From: Gillisella terrae
GTDB lineage: Bacteria > Pseudomonadota > Alphaproteobacteria > Rhizobiales > Rhizobiaceae
DNA length: 64,000 nucleotides
Assembly (NCBI RefSeq): GCF_004801395.1
Contig: NZ_SSOA01000004.1
Coordinates: forward strand, 372,001 to 436,000
Direction: 5' to 3'
Shown here: in pieces, positions 1 through 10,413 of the stretch
How the letters are laid out: every line of letters starts with the position of its first letter
Position numbering within the stretch: position 1 is the stretch's first letter
Made by a program: the position numbers and the translations under genes
Notes under the pieces: generated by a model
Told to the model about the DNA's origin: nothing
Database searches by the model: none
What the model saw: only the letters and a program-made list of their open reading frames with translations

Positions 1-2448
1 CCAAAACAGGAAGACATTCGGCTGAACGGCCACGCGCTGCAATGCCGCGTCACCACCGAAGACCCCGAGCATAATTTCATTCCCGATTATGGCCGAATCA
101 CTGCCTATCGCTCTGCCGCCGGTTTCGGAATCCGGCTCGATGGCGGCACCGCATATACCGGCGCGATCATTACCCGGTATTATGATCCGCTTCTGGTCAA
201 GGTCACAGCCGCAGGCAGCACGCCACAAGAGGCCATCAGCCGCATGGACCGCGCACTGCGCGAGTTCCGTATTCGCGGCGTTGCCACCAATCTGACCTTC
301 CTTGAAGCCATCATCACCCATCCGAAATTTCGCGATAACACCTACACAACCCGGTTTATCGACTCGACGCCGGAACTGTTCTCGCACGTCAAGCGTCAGG
401 ACCGCGCCACCAAGCTGTTGACCTATCTGGCCGACGTGACCGTCAACGGCCATCCAGAAACCAAAAACCGGCCCAAGCCCTCGGAAAAGGCGGCAAAGCC
501 TGTTCTGCCCTATATTGAGGGCGAGATTGTTGACGGTACCAAGCAAAAGCTTGATGCGCTCGGCCCCAAGGGCTTTTCCGAGTGGATGCGCAATGAAAAG
601 CGGGTGCTGATCACCGATACCACCATGCGCGATGGTCACCAATCCTTGCTGGCCACCCGGATGCGCACCCATGACATTGCCCGGATTGCGCCGATTTATG
701 CGCGCGCGCTGCCCAATCTTTTGTCGCTCGAATGCTGGGGTGGGGCGACCTTTGATGTCTCCATGCGCTTTTTGACCGAAGACCCATGGGAGCGCCTGGC
801 GCTGGTGCGCGAAGGTGCGCCAAACCTGCTTTTGCAAATGCTGCTGCGCGGTGCCAACGGTGTTGGCTATACCAATTACCCGGATAACGTTGTTAAATAT
901 TTCGTCCGTCAGGCCGCCAAGGGCGGGATTGATCTGTTCCGCGTGTTCGACTGCCTGAACTGGGTCGATAACATGCGCGTCTCCATGGACGCGGTGCAGG
1001 AAGAAAACAAGCTCTGCGAAGCCACCATCTGCTACACGGGCGACCTTCTCAACAGTGCGCGGCCCAAATACGATCTGAAATATTACACAAATCTGGCCGT
1101 TGAGCTGGAAAAAGCCGGTGCCCATATTATCGCGCTGAAAGATATGGCAGGCCTTTTGAAGCCAGCGGCGGCAAAGGTGCTGTTCAAGGCGCTGCGTGAA
1201 GCCACCAGCCTGCCCATTCACTTCCACACCCATGACACCTCTGGCATTTCGGCAGCCACCGTTCTGGCCGCCATTGATGCGGGCGTGGATGCAGTGGATG
1301 CGGCTATGGATGCATTCTCTGGCAACACCTCACAGCCATGCCTTGGCTCGATTGTCGAGGCGCTGAATGGCACTGAGCGCGAATCCGGCCTTGATCCTGA
1401 ATGGATTCGCCGCATTTCCTTCTATTGGGAAGCGGTGCGCAGCCAGTATGCCGCCTTTGAAAGTGATCTGAAGGGGCCAGCCTCGGAAGTCTATTTGCAT
1501 GAAATGCCGGGTGGTCAGTTTACCAACCTGAAGGAGCAGGCCCGTTCGCTGGGTCTGGAAACTCGCTGGCACCAGGTGGCGCAGGCCTATGCTGATGCCA
1601 ACCAGATGTTTGGCGATATCGTCAAGGTCACACCATCCTCCAAGGTGGTGGGGGACATGGCCCTGATGATGGTGGCGCAAGATTTGACAGTTGCTGATGT
1701 GGAGGATCCACAAAAGGACATTGCCTTCCCGGATTCGGTTGTTGCCATGCTGAGGGGCGATCTGGGCCAACCGCCGAGTGGCTGGCCGCAAGCCCTGCAA
1801 AAGAAGGCCCTCAAGGGTGAGAAGCCTTACACGGTGCGCCCCGGCTCCCTGCTCAAGGATGCCGATCTGGAGGCTGAGCGCAAAGTGATCGAGGACAAGC
1901 TGGAACGGCCTGTCGATGATTTCGAATTTGCCTCTTATCTGATGTATCCCAAGGTCTTCACCGATTTTGCGCTGGCGTCAGACACTTATGGTCCGGTCTC
2001 AGTTCTGCCAACCCCCGCCTATTTCTACGGCATCGCCGATGGTGGGGAATTGTTTGCAGAGATTGAGCGCGGCAAAACGCTGGTCATCGTCAATCAGGCC
2101 GCCAGCGCGCCGGATGCACAAGGCATGGTCACGGTGTTCTTTGAACTCAACGGCCAGCCGCGCCGCATCAAGGTGCCGGATCGCAGCAAGACTGCGACGG
2201 CTGCTGTTCGCCGCAAGGCCGAGGCAGAAAACCCCAGCCATATCGGTGCCCCCATGCCCGGCGTCATCTCGCGGGTGTTTGTCTCAAGCGGCCAACAGAT
2301 CAAGGCTGGCGATGTGCTGCTCTCGATTGAAGCCATGAAGATGGAAACCGCGCTTCATGCCGAAAAGGCAGGCAAGGTGGCCGAAGTGCTGGTGAAGAAC
2401 GGTGATCAGATCGACGCCAAGGATCTTTTGATCGTGATTGAAGGATAA
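1..2448 (+). CDS. pyc: pyruvate carboxylase, C-terminal 815 residues (5' end outside window)
   Basis: Biotin-dependent ATP-driven carboxylation of pyruvate to oxaloacetate, the anaplerotic entry to the TCA cycle, in the cytoplasm. The reading frame is open from base 1, so about 330 N-terminal residues of a roughly 1150-residue enzyme lie upstream. Seen in order: the end of the biotin carboxylase domain (EFRIRGVATN near 260), the carboxyltransferase domain with TDTTMRDGHQS near 620 and FRVFDCLNW near 940, the PYC linker region, and a C-terminal biotinyl domain with EAMKM; the lysine to be biotinylated is codon 2338-2340. The last codon is TAA and a strong hairpin terminator follows directly. 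No frameshift is seen. The single-chain layout separates it from two-subunit oxaloacetate decarboxylase or acyl-CoA carboxylases. Confidence 0.97.
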   Translation, partial: PKQEDIRLNGHALQCRVTTEDPEHNFIPDYGRITAYRSAAGFGIRLDGGTAYTGAIITRYYDPLLVKVTAAGSTPQEAISRMDRALREFRIRGVATNLTFLEAIITHPKFRDNTYTTRFIDSTPELFSHVKRQDRATKLLTYLADVTVNGHPETKNRPKPSEKAAKPVLPYIEGEIVDGTKQKLDALGPKGFSEWMRNEKRVLITDTTMRDGHQSLLATRMRTHDIARIAPIYARALPNLLSLECWGGATFDVSMRFLTEDPWERLALVREGAPNLLLQMLLRGANGVGYTNYPDNVVKYFVRQAAKGGIDLFRVFDCLNWVDNMRVSMDAVQEENKLCEATICYTGDLLNSARPKYDLKYYTNLAVELEKAGAHIIALKDMAGLLKPAAAKVLFKALREATSLPIHFHTHDTSGISAATVLAAIDAGVDAVDAAMDAFSGNTSQPCLGSIVEALNGTERESGLDPEWIRRISFYWEAVRSQYAAFESDLKGPASEVYLHEMPGGQFTNLKEQARSLGLETRWHQVAQAYADANQMFGDIVKVTPSSKVVGDMALMMVAQDLTVADVEDPQKDIAFPDSVVAMLRGDLGQPPSGWPQALQKKALKGEKPYTVRPGSLLKDADLEAERKVIEDKLERPVDDFEFASYLMYPKVFTDFALASDTYGPVSVLPTPAYFYGIADGGELFAEIERGKTLVIVNQAASAPDAQGMVTVFFELNGQPRRIKVPDRSKTATAAVRRKAEAENPSHIGAPMPGVISRVFVSSGQQIKAGDVLLSIEAMKMETALHAEKAGKVAEVLVKNGDQIDAKDLLIVIEG

Positions 2449-2452
2449 AACA

Positions 2453-2492
2453 AAAAAGCGCCGCTGTCTCATTCAAGACAGCGGCGCTTTTT
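2453..2492. terminator. bidirectional intrinsic terminator between pyc and the convergent metallopeptidase gene
   Basis: A near-perfect inverted repeat with arms of about 17 bases (2453-2469 and 2476-2492), GC-rich core GCGCCGCTGTCT, six-base loop, A-run on the left and T-run on the right. It can end transcription from both strands. Confidence 0.9.
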
Positions 2493-2509
2493 AAATTACC
2501 TCGATCGTA

Positions 2510-2956
2510 TCAGGACCGGTCACGCAGCGGTGAATCATCGGCTTCCTCAATTCGCTCCATATCATCGTCAGACAGGCCAAAGTGATGACCAATTTCGTGG
2601 ATCAGCACGTGGGTGACAATATCGCCCAAGGTCTCGTCATTCTCGGCCCAGTAGTCGAGAATTGGGCGGCGATAGAGGATGATCTTATTGGGTAGCGTGC
2701 CTGCCGTGTCCATGGTGAAACGCTCCGACAAGCCCTGTCCTTCAAACAGGCCGAGCAAATCGAAAGGCGTTTCCAGCGCCATGTCTTCAAACACATCGTC
2801 GGTTGGAAAATCAGCAACTTCGATGATCAGATTTCCTGTGAGATCCCGAAACTCCTTCGGCAAGGTACCAAAAGCCTCGATCGCAAGCGATTCGAAGGTG
2901 CTGATGGTCGGCGCATGTTTTTCGCGCCAGTCATCGGATTGATCGATCCGGGCCAT
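2510..2956 (-). CDS. zincin-like metallopeptidase family protein (DUF1025 type)
   Basis: A protein of 148 residues with the zinc-binding signature HEIGHHFGLSD at about residues 120-130, the HExxHxxxxxD pattern of compact zincins of the DUF1025/PF06262 family. The substrate of this family is not established, so peptidase activity is inferred from the motif. There is no signal peptide or membrane segment, so it should be cytoplasmic. The start at 2956 (MARIDQSDDW) was chosen over an ATG 13 codons upstream because AGGAG lies six bases before it. It is a single gene converging on pyc across a shared terminator, with the acsA terminator upstream on the other side. Confidence 0.8.
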   Translation of the reverse strand: MARIDQSDDWREKHAPTISTFESLAIEAFGTLPKEFRDLTGNLIIEVADFPTDDVFEDMALETPFDLLGLFEGQGLSERFTMDTAGTLPNKIILYRRPILDYWAENDETLGDIVTHVLIHEIGHHFGLSDDDMERIEEADDSPLRDRS

Positions 2957-3185
2957 GGAAACTCCTGCTACAGCATATCGCCCACACACATGCACAGGCC
3001 TGCAAAAACGACATGCTTACAATCAATAGTTTGCCGCACCGTGCCGAAGCTAAGGTGCGAAAACTACCCTAAGAACTTTCCATATAGTCTCTTTGCACCC
3101 ATATTACGAGTACCATTCCCACTCTGCCCCGTCTCAATTCAGTATAACGGCCAAACACGGCTGAAAAGGCGAACGGAACCCATTG

Positions 3186-3215
3186 AAAAAGGGACGGGCA
3201 TATGCCCATCCCTTT
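3186..3215 (-). terminator. intrinsic terminator of acsA
   Basis: An inverted repeat, GGGATGGGCA/TATGCCCGTCCC read on minus with one wobble pair, followed on minus by a run of five T. It lies 27 bases past the acsA stop. Confidence 0.85.
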
Positions 3216-3241
3216 CTCTCTTTCAAAGCTGTCTCACCGGA

Positions 3242-5197
3242 TCAGGCACTGGCCTTGTTCTGGCGGTTGGCGATCAGATCATCCACAACGCCGGGATCGG
3301 CCAAGGTGGATGTATCACCCAAGGCACCAAAATCATCCTCGGCGATTTTGCGCAGGATTCGGCGCATGATTTTGCCCGATCGGGTTTTGGGCAGGCCCGG
3401 CGCAAACTGGATTTTATCCGGTGCGGCAATCGGCCCAATCTCGGCGCGCACATGCTTGATCAGCGTTTGCCGCAACTCCTCATTGCCCTCATGCCCTGAC
3501 ATCAGCGTGACATAGCAATAGATGCCCTGCCCCTTGATGGCATGGGGATAGCCCACCACCGCCGCCTCAGACACAAGGTGATGCGACACCAGTGCCGATT
3601 CAACTTCTGCCGTGCCCAGACGATGGCCGGAGACATTCAGCACGTCATCCACACGACCGGTGATCCAGTAATAGCCATCCTCATCACGGCGGCAGCCGTC
3701 ACCGGTGAAATATTTCCCCTTGTAGGTGGAGAAATAAGTCTGCACGAACCGGCTGTGATCGCCATAGATTGTGCGGGCCTGACCCGGCCAGCTGTCGATA
3801 ATGCACAGATTGCCATCGGCTGGACCCTCCAGCACGTTGCCCTCATTATCAACAAGTTGCGGCTTGACACCAAAGAAGGGTCGGGTGGCCGATCCGGGTT
3901 TCATATCGGTTGCGCCGGGCAGGGGGCTGATCAAGATACCGCCGGTTTCCGTCTGCCACCAGGTATCGACAATCGGGCAGCGCTTCTCACCCACCACGTC
4001 ATAATACCACTCCCAGGCTTCCGGGTTGATCGGTTCGCCAACCGAGCCCAGCAGGCGCAAGGAGGAGCGCGATGAGCGCTTTACAAACTCATCTCCGGCT
4101 CCCATCAGAGAGCGAATGGCCGTGGGTGCCGTGTAAAAAATATTGACCTTATGCTTGTCAACGATTTCCCAGAACCGGCCCTGATCGGGGAAGTTTGGCA
4201 CCCCTTCAAACATCACGGTTGTCGCGCAATTGGCCAGCGGTCCATAGACAATATAGGAATGGCCCGTGACCCAGCCCACATCAGCCGAGCACCAGAAGAC
4301 CTCGCCATCCTTGTAATCAAACACATATTCATGGGTCATCGAGGCATAGACGAGATAGCCACCCGTCGTGTGCAAAACACCTTTTGGTTTGCCGGTGGAG
4401 CCGGAGGTGTAGAGAATGAACAGCGGATCCTCCGCCTTCATTTTCACCGGCGGGCATTCCGGCTTCACCTTGGCCACTTCCTGATGATACCAGAGATCGC
4501 GCCCCGGTGCCCAGCCCACCTTGCCGCCGGTGCGGCGCACCACCAAAACCTTATTGACGATGACATATTGCTTGGCTGCAATATCAATGGCGATATCGGT
4601 GTTTTCCTTCAGTGCCACAGGCTTGCCACCGCGCACACCTTCGTCGCAGGTGATGACAAAGGTTGATTCACAATCGACAATACGCCCCGCCAAAGCTTCG
4701 GGCGAAAACCCGCCAAACACCACCGAATGCACAGCGCCGATGCGCGCGCAAGCCAACATGGCATAGGTGGCTTCTGGCACCATTGGCATGTAGATGGTGA
4801 CGCGATCACCTTTTTTGACGCCATTGGCTTTTAGCACATTGGCCAGGCGGCAAACGTTCTCATAGAGCTGATTATAGGTGATGCGCTTGTCGATATAGGG
4901 GTTATCCCCTTCCCAGATGATGGCAGTGCGCTCACCATGGGTTTTCAAATGCCGGTCAATGCAGTTGTAGGATACGTTGGTCAAGCCATCTTCAAACCAC
5001 TTGATCGACACCTTGCCCTTGAAACTGGTGTTTTTTGCCTTGGTATAGGGCTTGTACCAATCAATGCGCTTGCCGTGTTTGGACCAGAACTTTTCGGGAT
5101 CTTCGACACTTTCCTCGTACCATTTCAGATACTTGTCATTGTCGATCATCGCCTGGGCCTTGGCCGATTTCAACACGGGATAAATCTTGGCCGACAT
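3242..5197 (-). CDS. acsA: acetyl-CoA synthetase (acetate-CoA ligase, AMP-forming)
   Basis: Activates acetate to acetyl-AMP and then acetyl-CoA, allowing growth on and salvage of acetate. The product is 651 residues, the usual length. Seen: the AMP-binding P-loop [11 protein letters not shown] at 263-273, [12 protein letters not shown] in the C-terminal hinge region, and [11 protein letters not shown] with Lys609, the residue that is reversibly acetylated in well-studied homologues and silences the enzyme. The start at 5197 (MSAKIYPV) is set by GAGGAGG seven to nine bases upstream; an ATG 16 codons further up lacks a site. Two stacked hairpins sit in its leader just before the ribosome binding site. 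It is monocistronic with its own terminator. Confidence 0.97.
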   Translation of the reverse strand: MSAKIYPVLKSAKAQAMIDNDKYLKWYEESVEDPEKFWSKHGKRIDWYKPYTKAKNTSFKGKVSIKWFEDGLTNVSYNCIDRHLKTHGERTAIIWEGDNPYIDKRITYNQLYENVCRLANVLKANGVKKGDRVTIYMPMVPEATYAMLACARIGAVHSVVFGGFSPEALAGRIVDCESTFVITCDEGVRGGKPVALKENTDIAIDIAAKQYVIVNKVLVVRRTGGKVGWAPGRDLWYHQEVAKVKPECPPVKMKAEDPLFILYTSGSTGKPKGVLHTTGGYLVYASMTHEYVFDYKDGEVFWCSADVGWVTGHSYIVYGPLANCATTVMFEGVPNFPDQGRFWEIVDKHKVNIFYTAPTAIRSLMGAGDEFVKRSSRSSLRLLGSVGEPINPEAWEWYYDVVGEKRCPIVDTWWQTETGGILISPLPGATDMKPGSATRPFFGVKPQLVDNEGNVLEGPADGNLCIIDSWPGQARTIYGDHSRFVQTYFSTYKGKYFTGDGCRRDEDGYYWITGRVDDVLNVSGHRLGTAEVESALVSHHLVSEAAVVGYPHAIKGQGIYCYVTLMSGHEGNEELRQTLIKHVRAEIGPIAAPDKIQFAPGLPKTRSGKIMRRILRKIAEDDFGALGDTSTLADPGVVDDLIANRQNKASA

Positions 5198-5532
5198 CGC
5201 AATCCTCCTCATATGATGTAACCCGAAGGTTACGGAGAGCTCCACTCTCTCCGATTCAAGTCTTGATGCACATGCGCGACTGCCACGCCATGGTCATGCT
5301 CACTGATAGGTTTAGAGCATGTTGCCTTGGCAAAATCACGTCACACTTTCGTACATCCATGATTGATTCATAACAGTTCGGCACAGCGCATCAATTAGAC
5401 GAAGGTCATTTCTGCAGCAGAGAATTGCAATTATGCGACAATTAGAGTATATGACCGTTGAATTCCCGGAAATTGTGGTTTGATCCACGGCCCGCGACAC
5501 CCGCCGCGGACCTACAGAAGGATTGTAAGTTC
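5198..5532. other. divergent intergenic region acsA | trcR
   Basis: 335 bases between divergent genes. It holds the acsA ribosome binding site and leader hairpins (5198-5252) and, near 5425-5470, AT-rich sequence likely to contain the trcR promoter. I could not assign -35/-10 boxes with confidence. No tRNA or small ORF is convincing here. Confidence 0.5.
5218..5252 (-). promoter_or_regulatory. two stacked hairpins in the acsA 5' leader, one with a UUCG tetraloop
   Basis: On minus, immediately before the acsA ribosome binding site, there is GGAGAG-7 nt-CTCTCC (5252-5234) followed without gap by GTAACC-TTCG-GGTTAC (5233-5218). The second is a perfect six-pair stem closed as C(UUCG)G, an exceptionally stable RNA tetraloop. 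It ends about ten bases upstream of GAGGAGG. There is no T-run, so it is not a terminator. It may stabilise the mRNA or gate ribosome access; that role is inference. Confidence 0.6.
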
Positions 5533-6231
5533 ATGGCCCAAACACTGCTCATGCCCAAGGCAACAGCTGTATGGCTCGTCGACAATACGGCGCTGTCATT
5601 TGATCAGATTGCCCAGTTCTGCAAAATGCACCCGCTTGAAATCAAGGCAATTGCGGACGGCGAAGCAGCGACAGGCATCAAGGGGCTTGATCCTATTTCG
5701 ACAGGCCAGCTGTCGCGCGATGAAATTGCCCGCGCCGAAAAAGACATCAATTACAAGCTCAAGGTTTTGGAGCCAAAGGTTCGTGTGCCTGAATCCAAGC
5801 GTCGCGGCCCACGCTACACGCCGGTGTCCAAGCGTCAGGACCGCCCGAATGCCATTCTGTGGCTGGTGCGCAACCATCCTGAATTGAAAGACACGCAGAT
5901 TTCGCGCCTGGTTGGCACCACCAAGAGCACGATTGAGCAAATCCGCGAACGCACCCACTGGAACTCGACCAATCTGACACCAATGGATCCGGTTACCCTT
6001 GGTCTGTGCAGCCAGATCGATCTGGATATGGAAGTTGAAAAGGCCTCCAAGGGCCGTCCTTTGCCAACAACCGCCGAATTGGGCGCAACCCTTCAGGCAG
6101 CGTCGGCCACCGAACACCTCGATTTCTACGCTCAGGAAGAAGAGAAAGAAATCGACGCCAACGCCGTGTTTGCCAAGCTCAAGTCGCTGTCATCGGATCG
6201 CAAGGACGAAGAGGAAGACGATCAGTACTGA
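5533..6231 (+). CDS. trcR: DUF1013 / TrcR-family cell-cycle transcriptional regulator
   Basis: A protein of 232 residues matching the alphaproteobacterial DUF1013 family, named TrcR for a cell-cycle transcriptional regulator that acts with RNA polymerase; the name and role are from memory. Seen: two helix-turn-helix-like stretches, LSFDQIAQFCKMHPLEI near 23-39 and DTQISRLVGTTKSTIEQI near 120, a basic linker (SKRRGPRYTPVSKRQDRP), and a very acidic tail ending DEEEDDQY. The start at 5533 (MAQTLLMPKA) is preceded by AGAAGGA; an in-frame start 25 codons upstream adds sequence that does not look conserved. It is monocistronic with a strong terminator about 80 bases downstream. Confidence 0.75.
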   Translation: MAQTLLMPKATAVWLVDNTALSFDQIAQFCKMHPLEIKAIADGEAATGIKGLDPISTGQLSRDEIARAEKDINYKLKVLEPKVRVPESKRRGPRYTPVSKRQDRPNAILWLVRNHPELKDTQISRLVGTTKSTIEQIRERTHWNSTNLTPMDPVTLGLCSQIDLDMEVEKASKGRPLPTTAELGATLQAASATEHLDFYAQEEEKEIDANAVFAKLKSLSSDRKDEEEDDQY

Positions 6232-6245
6232 TTGTTTCCAATTCA

Positions 6246-6301
6246 TACAGCGCCTCTCACCAAACTTGGTACGCAAAGGGCGCTGTAACAATTATGCAGT
6301 A
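6246..6301 (-). repeat. dispersed palindromic repeat, family A, shortened copy
   Basis: Carries the family A outer arms TACAGCGC and GCGCTGTAAC followed directly by ATTATGCAGTA. The long middle module of the full copies (31559-31672 and 34804-34907) is missing. It sits between trcR and its terminator. Confidence 0.6.
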
Positions 6302-6313
6302 GGTTCGAACATC

Positions 6314-6347
6314 AAAAAACCCCGGAGCAATTGCTTCCGGGGTTTTT
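6314..6347. terminator. bidirectional intrinsic terminator between trcR and the yggS-like gene
   Basis: Arms CCCCGGAGCA and TGCTTCCGGGG with a short AT loop, flanked by an A-run and a T-run. It serves trcR on plus and the convergent YggS-type gene on minus. Confidence 0.9.
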
Positions 6348-6402
6348 CATGTCGGTGCTCAATCCGTCGCACCGCAATATTAAACATAACTTATAAATAA
6401 AA

Positions 6403-7065
6403 TCAACGGTTGCCAAATATTGCAGAACCAACTCTAACGCTTGTTGCGCCAAAGCCTATGGCGGTCTCATAATCGCCTGACATGCCCATGGAGAGCTTCG
6501 CAACGCCGCATTCTTTTGCCAGTTTTTGCAACAGCGCAAAATGCGGGCCGGGATTTTCATCAGCTGGGGGAATGCACATCAAACCCTCAATCGAAAGTCC
6601 CAGATCATTTTGGCAAAATTGCACAAAAGCAATGGTTTCACGTGGATCAATACCGGCCTTTTGTGGCTCAAGCCCGGTGTTGACCTGCACATAAAGCCGG
6701 GGCGTCTTTCCCTGCTTTGTCATTTCATCAGCAAGTGTACGGGCAATTTTTTCGCGGTCCACCGTTTCAATCACATCAAACAGCGCAACAGCATCGGCAG
6801 CCTTGTTGGATTGCAAAGGGCCAATCAGGTGAAGCTCAATACCGGCTGTCTCGGATTTCAACTCTGGCCACTTTCCTTGCGCCTCCTGCACCCGGTTTTC
6901 GCCAAACACGCGCTGGCCTTCCACGATTACGGGTCGAATGGCATCAGCATCGAAGGTTTTGGACACAGCGACCAATTGCACCGACTCCGGCTTGCGGTTG
7001 GCCTCTTTTGCCGCATCAGCGATCTTGCTTCTCACTTCAGCCAGTCGTTCTTCAATCGTCATCAT
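6403..7065 (-). CDS. YggS/PLPBP family pyridoxal-phosphate homeostasis protein
   Basis: Binds pyridoxal 5'-phosphate and buffers the B6 pool; no enzymatic reaction is established for the family. The protein has 220 residues, near the usual 225-235. Seen: the PLP Schiff-base lysine in VAVSKTF (Lys36), GENRVQE, HLIGPLQSNK, and the phosphate-binding SMGMSGDYETAI with SVRVGSAIFG at the end. The start at 7065 has only a weak GAG upstream; the next codon is also ATG. It is divergent from leuS with a gap of about 190 bases. Confidence 0.9.
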   Translation of the reverse strand: MMTIEERLAEVRSKIADAAKEANRKPESVQLVAVSKTFDADAIRPVIVEGQRVFGENRVQEAQGKWPELKSETAGIELHLIGPLQSNKAADAVALFDVIETVDREKIARTLADEMTKQGKTPRLYVQVNTGLEPQKAGIDPRETIAFVQFCQNDLGLSIEGLMCIPPADENPGPHFALLQKLAKECGVAKLSMGMSGDYETAIGFGATSVRVGSAIFGNR

Positions 7066-7251
7066 GCAAACTCGCGTTTTTCAATTTCCTGCTGTTTTCA
7101 CGATAGTTGATAACAAAGGCAAGAGCCAGACACCTTTGCATCGACAGGAAAGCCCGTTGTTGGTGCCCAAAACCTTGACGCTAGAGCCGTTTCATGATGA
7201 AGGTCCAACCCAAATACGAAGCAGATACAAATTGAATCCGGACGCACATCA

Positions 7252-9882
7252 ATGAGCACAGAACGTTACAATCCGCGCGATACAGAGCCTCGCTGGCAGG
7301 AAAAATGGGCTGAGGCCAAGGTCTTTGAAACCGATAGCAAAGACCCGCGCGAAAAATATTACGTCCTCGAGATGTTTCCCTACCCATCGGGCCGCATTCA
7401 CATTGGCCATGTGCGCAATTATGCGCTCGGCGATGTGGTGGCCCGCTATAAGCGCGCCCGTGGCTACAACGTTCTGCACCCCATGGGCTGGGATGCCTTT
7501 GGCATGCCTGCTGAAAATGCGGCCATGCAAAACAACGTCCATCCGAAAGACTGGACCTACCAAAACATTGCCACCATGCGCGGCCAGCTGAAGTCCATGG
7601 GTCTGTCGCTGGACTGGACCCGTGAATTTGCCACCTGCGACGTGGACTATTATCAACAGCAGCAGCACCTGTTCATCGACATGATGGAAAAGGGCCTGAT
7701 CTATCGCAAGCAATCCAAGGTCAACTGGGACCCGATCGACAACACGGTTCTCGCCAATGAGCAGGTGATTGATGGTCGCGGCTGGCGTTCCGGTGCTCTG
7801 GTTGAGCAGCGCGAGTTGACGCAGTGGTTCTTCAAAATCACCGATTTTGCCCAGGACCTGCTGGATGCCTTGGACACGCTGGACCAGTGGCCCGAAAAAG
7901 TGCGTCTGATGCAGAAAAACTGGATTGGCCGCTCTGAAGGTCTGACAGTGCGTTGGGAAATCGCGGCTGCCAATGCGCCCGCAGGTTTTTCTGAGGTTCA
8001 GGTCTATACCACCCGTCCCGACACGCTGTTTGGTGCGTCCTTCCTTGCCATCGCTGCGGATCATCCCCTGGCGAAAGCGGTATCGGAAAGCAACGAAGCG
8101 GTTGCCGCTTTCTGCGATGATTGCCGCCGCGCTGGCACCTCGCTGGCAGCGCTCGAAACTGCCGAGAAGAAGGGCATCAACACCGGCGTCACGGTCAAGC
8201 ATCCGCTGGACCCAAGCTGGGAGCTGCCCGTTTATGTCGCCAACTTCGTGCTGATGGAATATGGCACGGGGGCAATCTTCGGCTGCCCATCCGGCGACCA
8301 GCGCGATCTGGATTTTGCCCGCAAATATGATTTGCCGGTGGTGCCTGTTGTCATGCCGAAAGATGGCGACGCAGAAAGCTTCACCGTGGGTGACACCGCC
8401 TATGTGGATGATGGCGTGATGATCAATTCGCGCTTCCTCAATGGCATGACCACTGATGAAGCCTTTGAAACTGTGGCCAGCAAGCTTTCTGCTGAACAGC
8501 TCAATGGCGCGCCGGTTGGCGAACGCAAGGTCAATTTCCGTCTGCGCGATTGGGGCATTTCCCGTCAGCGCTATTGGGGCTGCCCGATCCCGGTCATTCA
8601 TTGCGATGACTGCGGCGTGGTGCCCGTGCCAAAGGCTGACCTGCCGGTCAAGCTGCCTGACGATGTGACCTTTGATGTGCCCGGCAACCCGCTGGATCGT
8701 CACCCCACATGGCGGCACGTTGCCTGCCCCTGCTGCGGCAAGCCAGCCCGACGTGAAACCGACACGATGGACACATTTGTCGATTCCAGCTGGTACTACA
8801 CCCGCTTTACCGCGCCCAATGAAGCCAACCCGACCGATCCGAAAATTGCCAACCACTGGCTGCCGGTCGATCAATATATTGGCGGTATCGAACACGCGAT
8901 CTTGCATCTGCTTTATTCGCGCTTCTTCACCCGTGCCATGCGCGAAACCGGCCATGTGGCGGTCAGCGAGCCATTCAAGAGCCTGTTTACCCAGGGCATG
9001 GTGGTGCATGAAACCTATAAGCTGGGTGAGGGTGCCAACGGCCAGTGGGTTTCACCGGCTGATATTCGCATTGAAGAAAAAGAGGGTGTCCGCAAAGCCT
9101 ATCTTTTGAGCTCTGGTGAAGAAGTCACCATTGGCTCGATTGAGAAAATGTCGAAGTCGAAGAAAAATGTCGTCGATCCCGATGATATTATCGCCTCCTA
9201 TGGTGCCGATACTGCCCGCTTCTTCGTGCTGTCTGACTCTCCACCAGACCGCGACGTGATCTGGTCTGAGGCGGGTGTGGAAGGTGCGCATCGCTTCGTG
9301 CAGCGCGTCTGGCGCTTGGTGTCTGAAGCATCAAGCCAGCTTGCTGCCGTCAAAGCAGCACCTGCTCTGGACGGTGAAGCCAAGGCCATTTCTCAGGCTG
9401 CTCACAAGACGCTGCAAGCCGTTCAGGGCGATCTGGACAAGCTGGCCTTCAACAAGGCGGTCGCGCGCATCTATGAGTTGGTCAATACGCTTGCTGGTCC
9501 GTTGACCACGGTTGCCGCTGGCACGGCAGACGCGGCCTTTGTTGCTGCCGTGCGCAATGCCACTGAAATCCTGATTCAGATCGTTGCCCCCATGACACCC
9601 CATCTGGCGGAAGAATGCTGGAGCGTGCTGGGCAATCAGGGACTGGTGGCACAGGCAAAATGGCCAGAATTCAGTGCTGATCTTGTGGCTGAAAATGAAG
9701 TCACCATGCCTGTGCAGGTCAATGGCAAGAAGCGTGCTGAATTGACAATCGCGCGTGATGCGGATCAAAATGCCGTCAGTCAGGCAGCGCTTGAATTGCC
9801 GCTGGTCAAAGCCGCTCTCCAAGGGCAAAGCCCGAAGAAAATCATTGTGGTTCCACAGAGGATTGTGAACATTGTCGTCTGA
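7252..9882 (+). CDS. leuS: leucyl-tRNA synthetase
   Basis: Charges tRNA-Leu with leucine in the cytoplasm. At 876 residues it is a typical bacterial length. Seen: the class I signature HIGH (50-53) within [17 protein letters not shown], the CP1 editing domain with [12 protein letters not shown] near 270, KMSKSKKN with KMSKS at 632-636, and the anticodon-binding and C-terminal domains ending [15 protein letters not shown]. It heads a leuS-lptE-holA run; lptE begins inside the last 11 bases, which suggests coupled translation. A full-length antisense reading frame over part of it is a codon-bias shadow. Confidence 0.98.
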   Translation: MSTERYNPRDTEPRWQEKWAEAKVFETDSKDPREKYYVLEMFPYPSGRIHIGHVRNYALGDVVARYKRARGYNVLHPMGWDAFGMPAENAAMQNNVHPKDWTYQNIATMRGQLKSMGLSLDWTREFATCDVDYYQQQQHLFIDMMEKGLIYRKQSKVNWDPIDNTVLANEQVIDGRGWRSGALVEQRELTQWFFKITDFAQDLLDALDTLDQWPEKVRLMQKNWIGRSEGLTVRWEIAAANAPAGFSEVQVYTTRPDTLFGASFLAIAADHPLAKAVSESNEAVAAFCDDCRRAGTSLAALETAEKKGINTGVTVKHPLDPSWELPVYVANFVLMEYGTGAIFGCPSGDQRDLDFARKYDLPVVPVVMPKDGDAESFTVGDTAYVDDGVMINSRFLNGMTTDEAFETVASKLSAEQLNGAPVGERKVNFRLRDWGISRQRYWGCPIPVIHCDDCGVVPVPKADLPVKLPDDVTFDVPGNPLDRHPTWRHVACPCCGKPARRETDTMDTFVDSSWYYTRFTAPNEANPTDPKIANHWLPVDQYIGGIEHAILHLLYSRFFTRAMRETGHVAVSEPFKSLFTQGMVVHETYKLGEGANGQWVSPADIRIEEKEGVRKAYLLSSGEEVTIGSIEKMSKSKKNVVDPDDIIASYGADTARFFVLSDSPPDRDVIWSEAGVEGAHRFVQRVWRLVSEASSQLAAVKAAPALDGEAKAISQAAHKTLQAVQGDLDKLAFNKAVARIYELVNTLAGPLTTVAAGTADAAFVAAVRNATEILIQIVAPMTPHLAEECWSVLGNQGLVAQAKWPEFSADLVAENEVTMPVQVNGKKRAELTIARDADQNAVSQAALELPLVKAALQGQSPKKIIVVPQRIVNIVV

Positions 9883-10393
9883 TTCACGCAACACTATCAC
9901 CCGCCGTGCCATGCTGATCGGCACGGCCGGTCTTCTAGGTGGATTGGCAAGTTGTCAGGTTCGCCCTCTCTATAGCGAAGCCAAAGGCACACGTCGCCTA
10001 ATGGCCTCCATCGCCTTCTCCGATGCGACAGACCGCGTCGGACAGGTTGTGCGCAATCGACTGATTTTCCTGGCGGCTGGCGGTCAGGGCGAACCCGCTC
10101 ATCCGGAATATCTTGTCAATTTGAGCGTCAGCTCGAGCGTCAGCGAAGTGCTTCCTGACCAATCGACCAACACACTCAGCGCCGGTCGCGTTGTTGTGCG
10201 GGGCGATTATGTGCTGAAAAAGGCCAAGGAGGGAACGGTCCTGCGCATTGCGCATCGGCAGTCCGTAGCGCTGCTGGATTTCCCCGGCCAGGAATATGCG
10301 AAGCTTCGCGCAATCCGCGATGGCGAAAACCGTGCCGCCAACGAGTTGGCCGAGTTGATCGCAGCCGATCTGGCCGCCGTTCTGACCCGCTAA
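9872..10393 (+). CDS. lptE: LPS-assembly lipoprotein LptE
   Basis: The outer-membrane lipoprotein partner of LptD that completes LPS transport to the cell surface. The protein has 173 residues. Seen: an N-terminal signal with [14 protein letters not shown] followed by the lipobox LASC (Cys28), then QVRPLYSE, typical of alphaproteobacterial LptE; the rest is weakly conserved. The start is TTG at 9872, preceded by AGAGGA, and overlaps the leuS end by 11 bases. No in-frame ATG precedes the signal sequence except the one inside it (RRAM), which would cut the basic n-region. The leuS-lptE-holA order is conserved in many proteobacteria and supports the call. Confidence 0.85.
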   Translation: MSSDSRNTITRRAMLIGTAGLLGGLASCQVRPLYSEAKGTRRLMASIAFSDATDRVGQVVRNRLIFLAAGGQGEPAHPEYLVNLSVSSSVSEVLPDQSTNTLSAGRVVVRGDYVLKKAKEGTVLRIAHRQSVALLDFPGQEYAKLRAIRDGENRAANELAELIAADLAAVLTR

Positions 10394-10413
10394 AAGGGGT
10401 AACAAAGAGTTTT

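Noticed and set aside
1-243. pyc starting at the internal ATG 244
   Set aside because: The same frame is open back to base 1 and encodes biotin carboxylase sequence, so the gene is truncated by the window and not by mutation.
6634-6649. parS-like GGTTTCACGTGGATCA inside the yggS-like gene
   Set aside because: Only 12 of 16 bases match and the core is altered; this is expected by chance.
7249-9009. 586-codon antisense frame over leuS
   Set aside because: No family features; it mirrors codon bias of leuS. The same applies to antisense frames over phaZ (32820-34145), trpB (36321-37790), addA (41479-43008) and divL (51165-52793).
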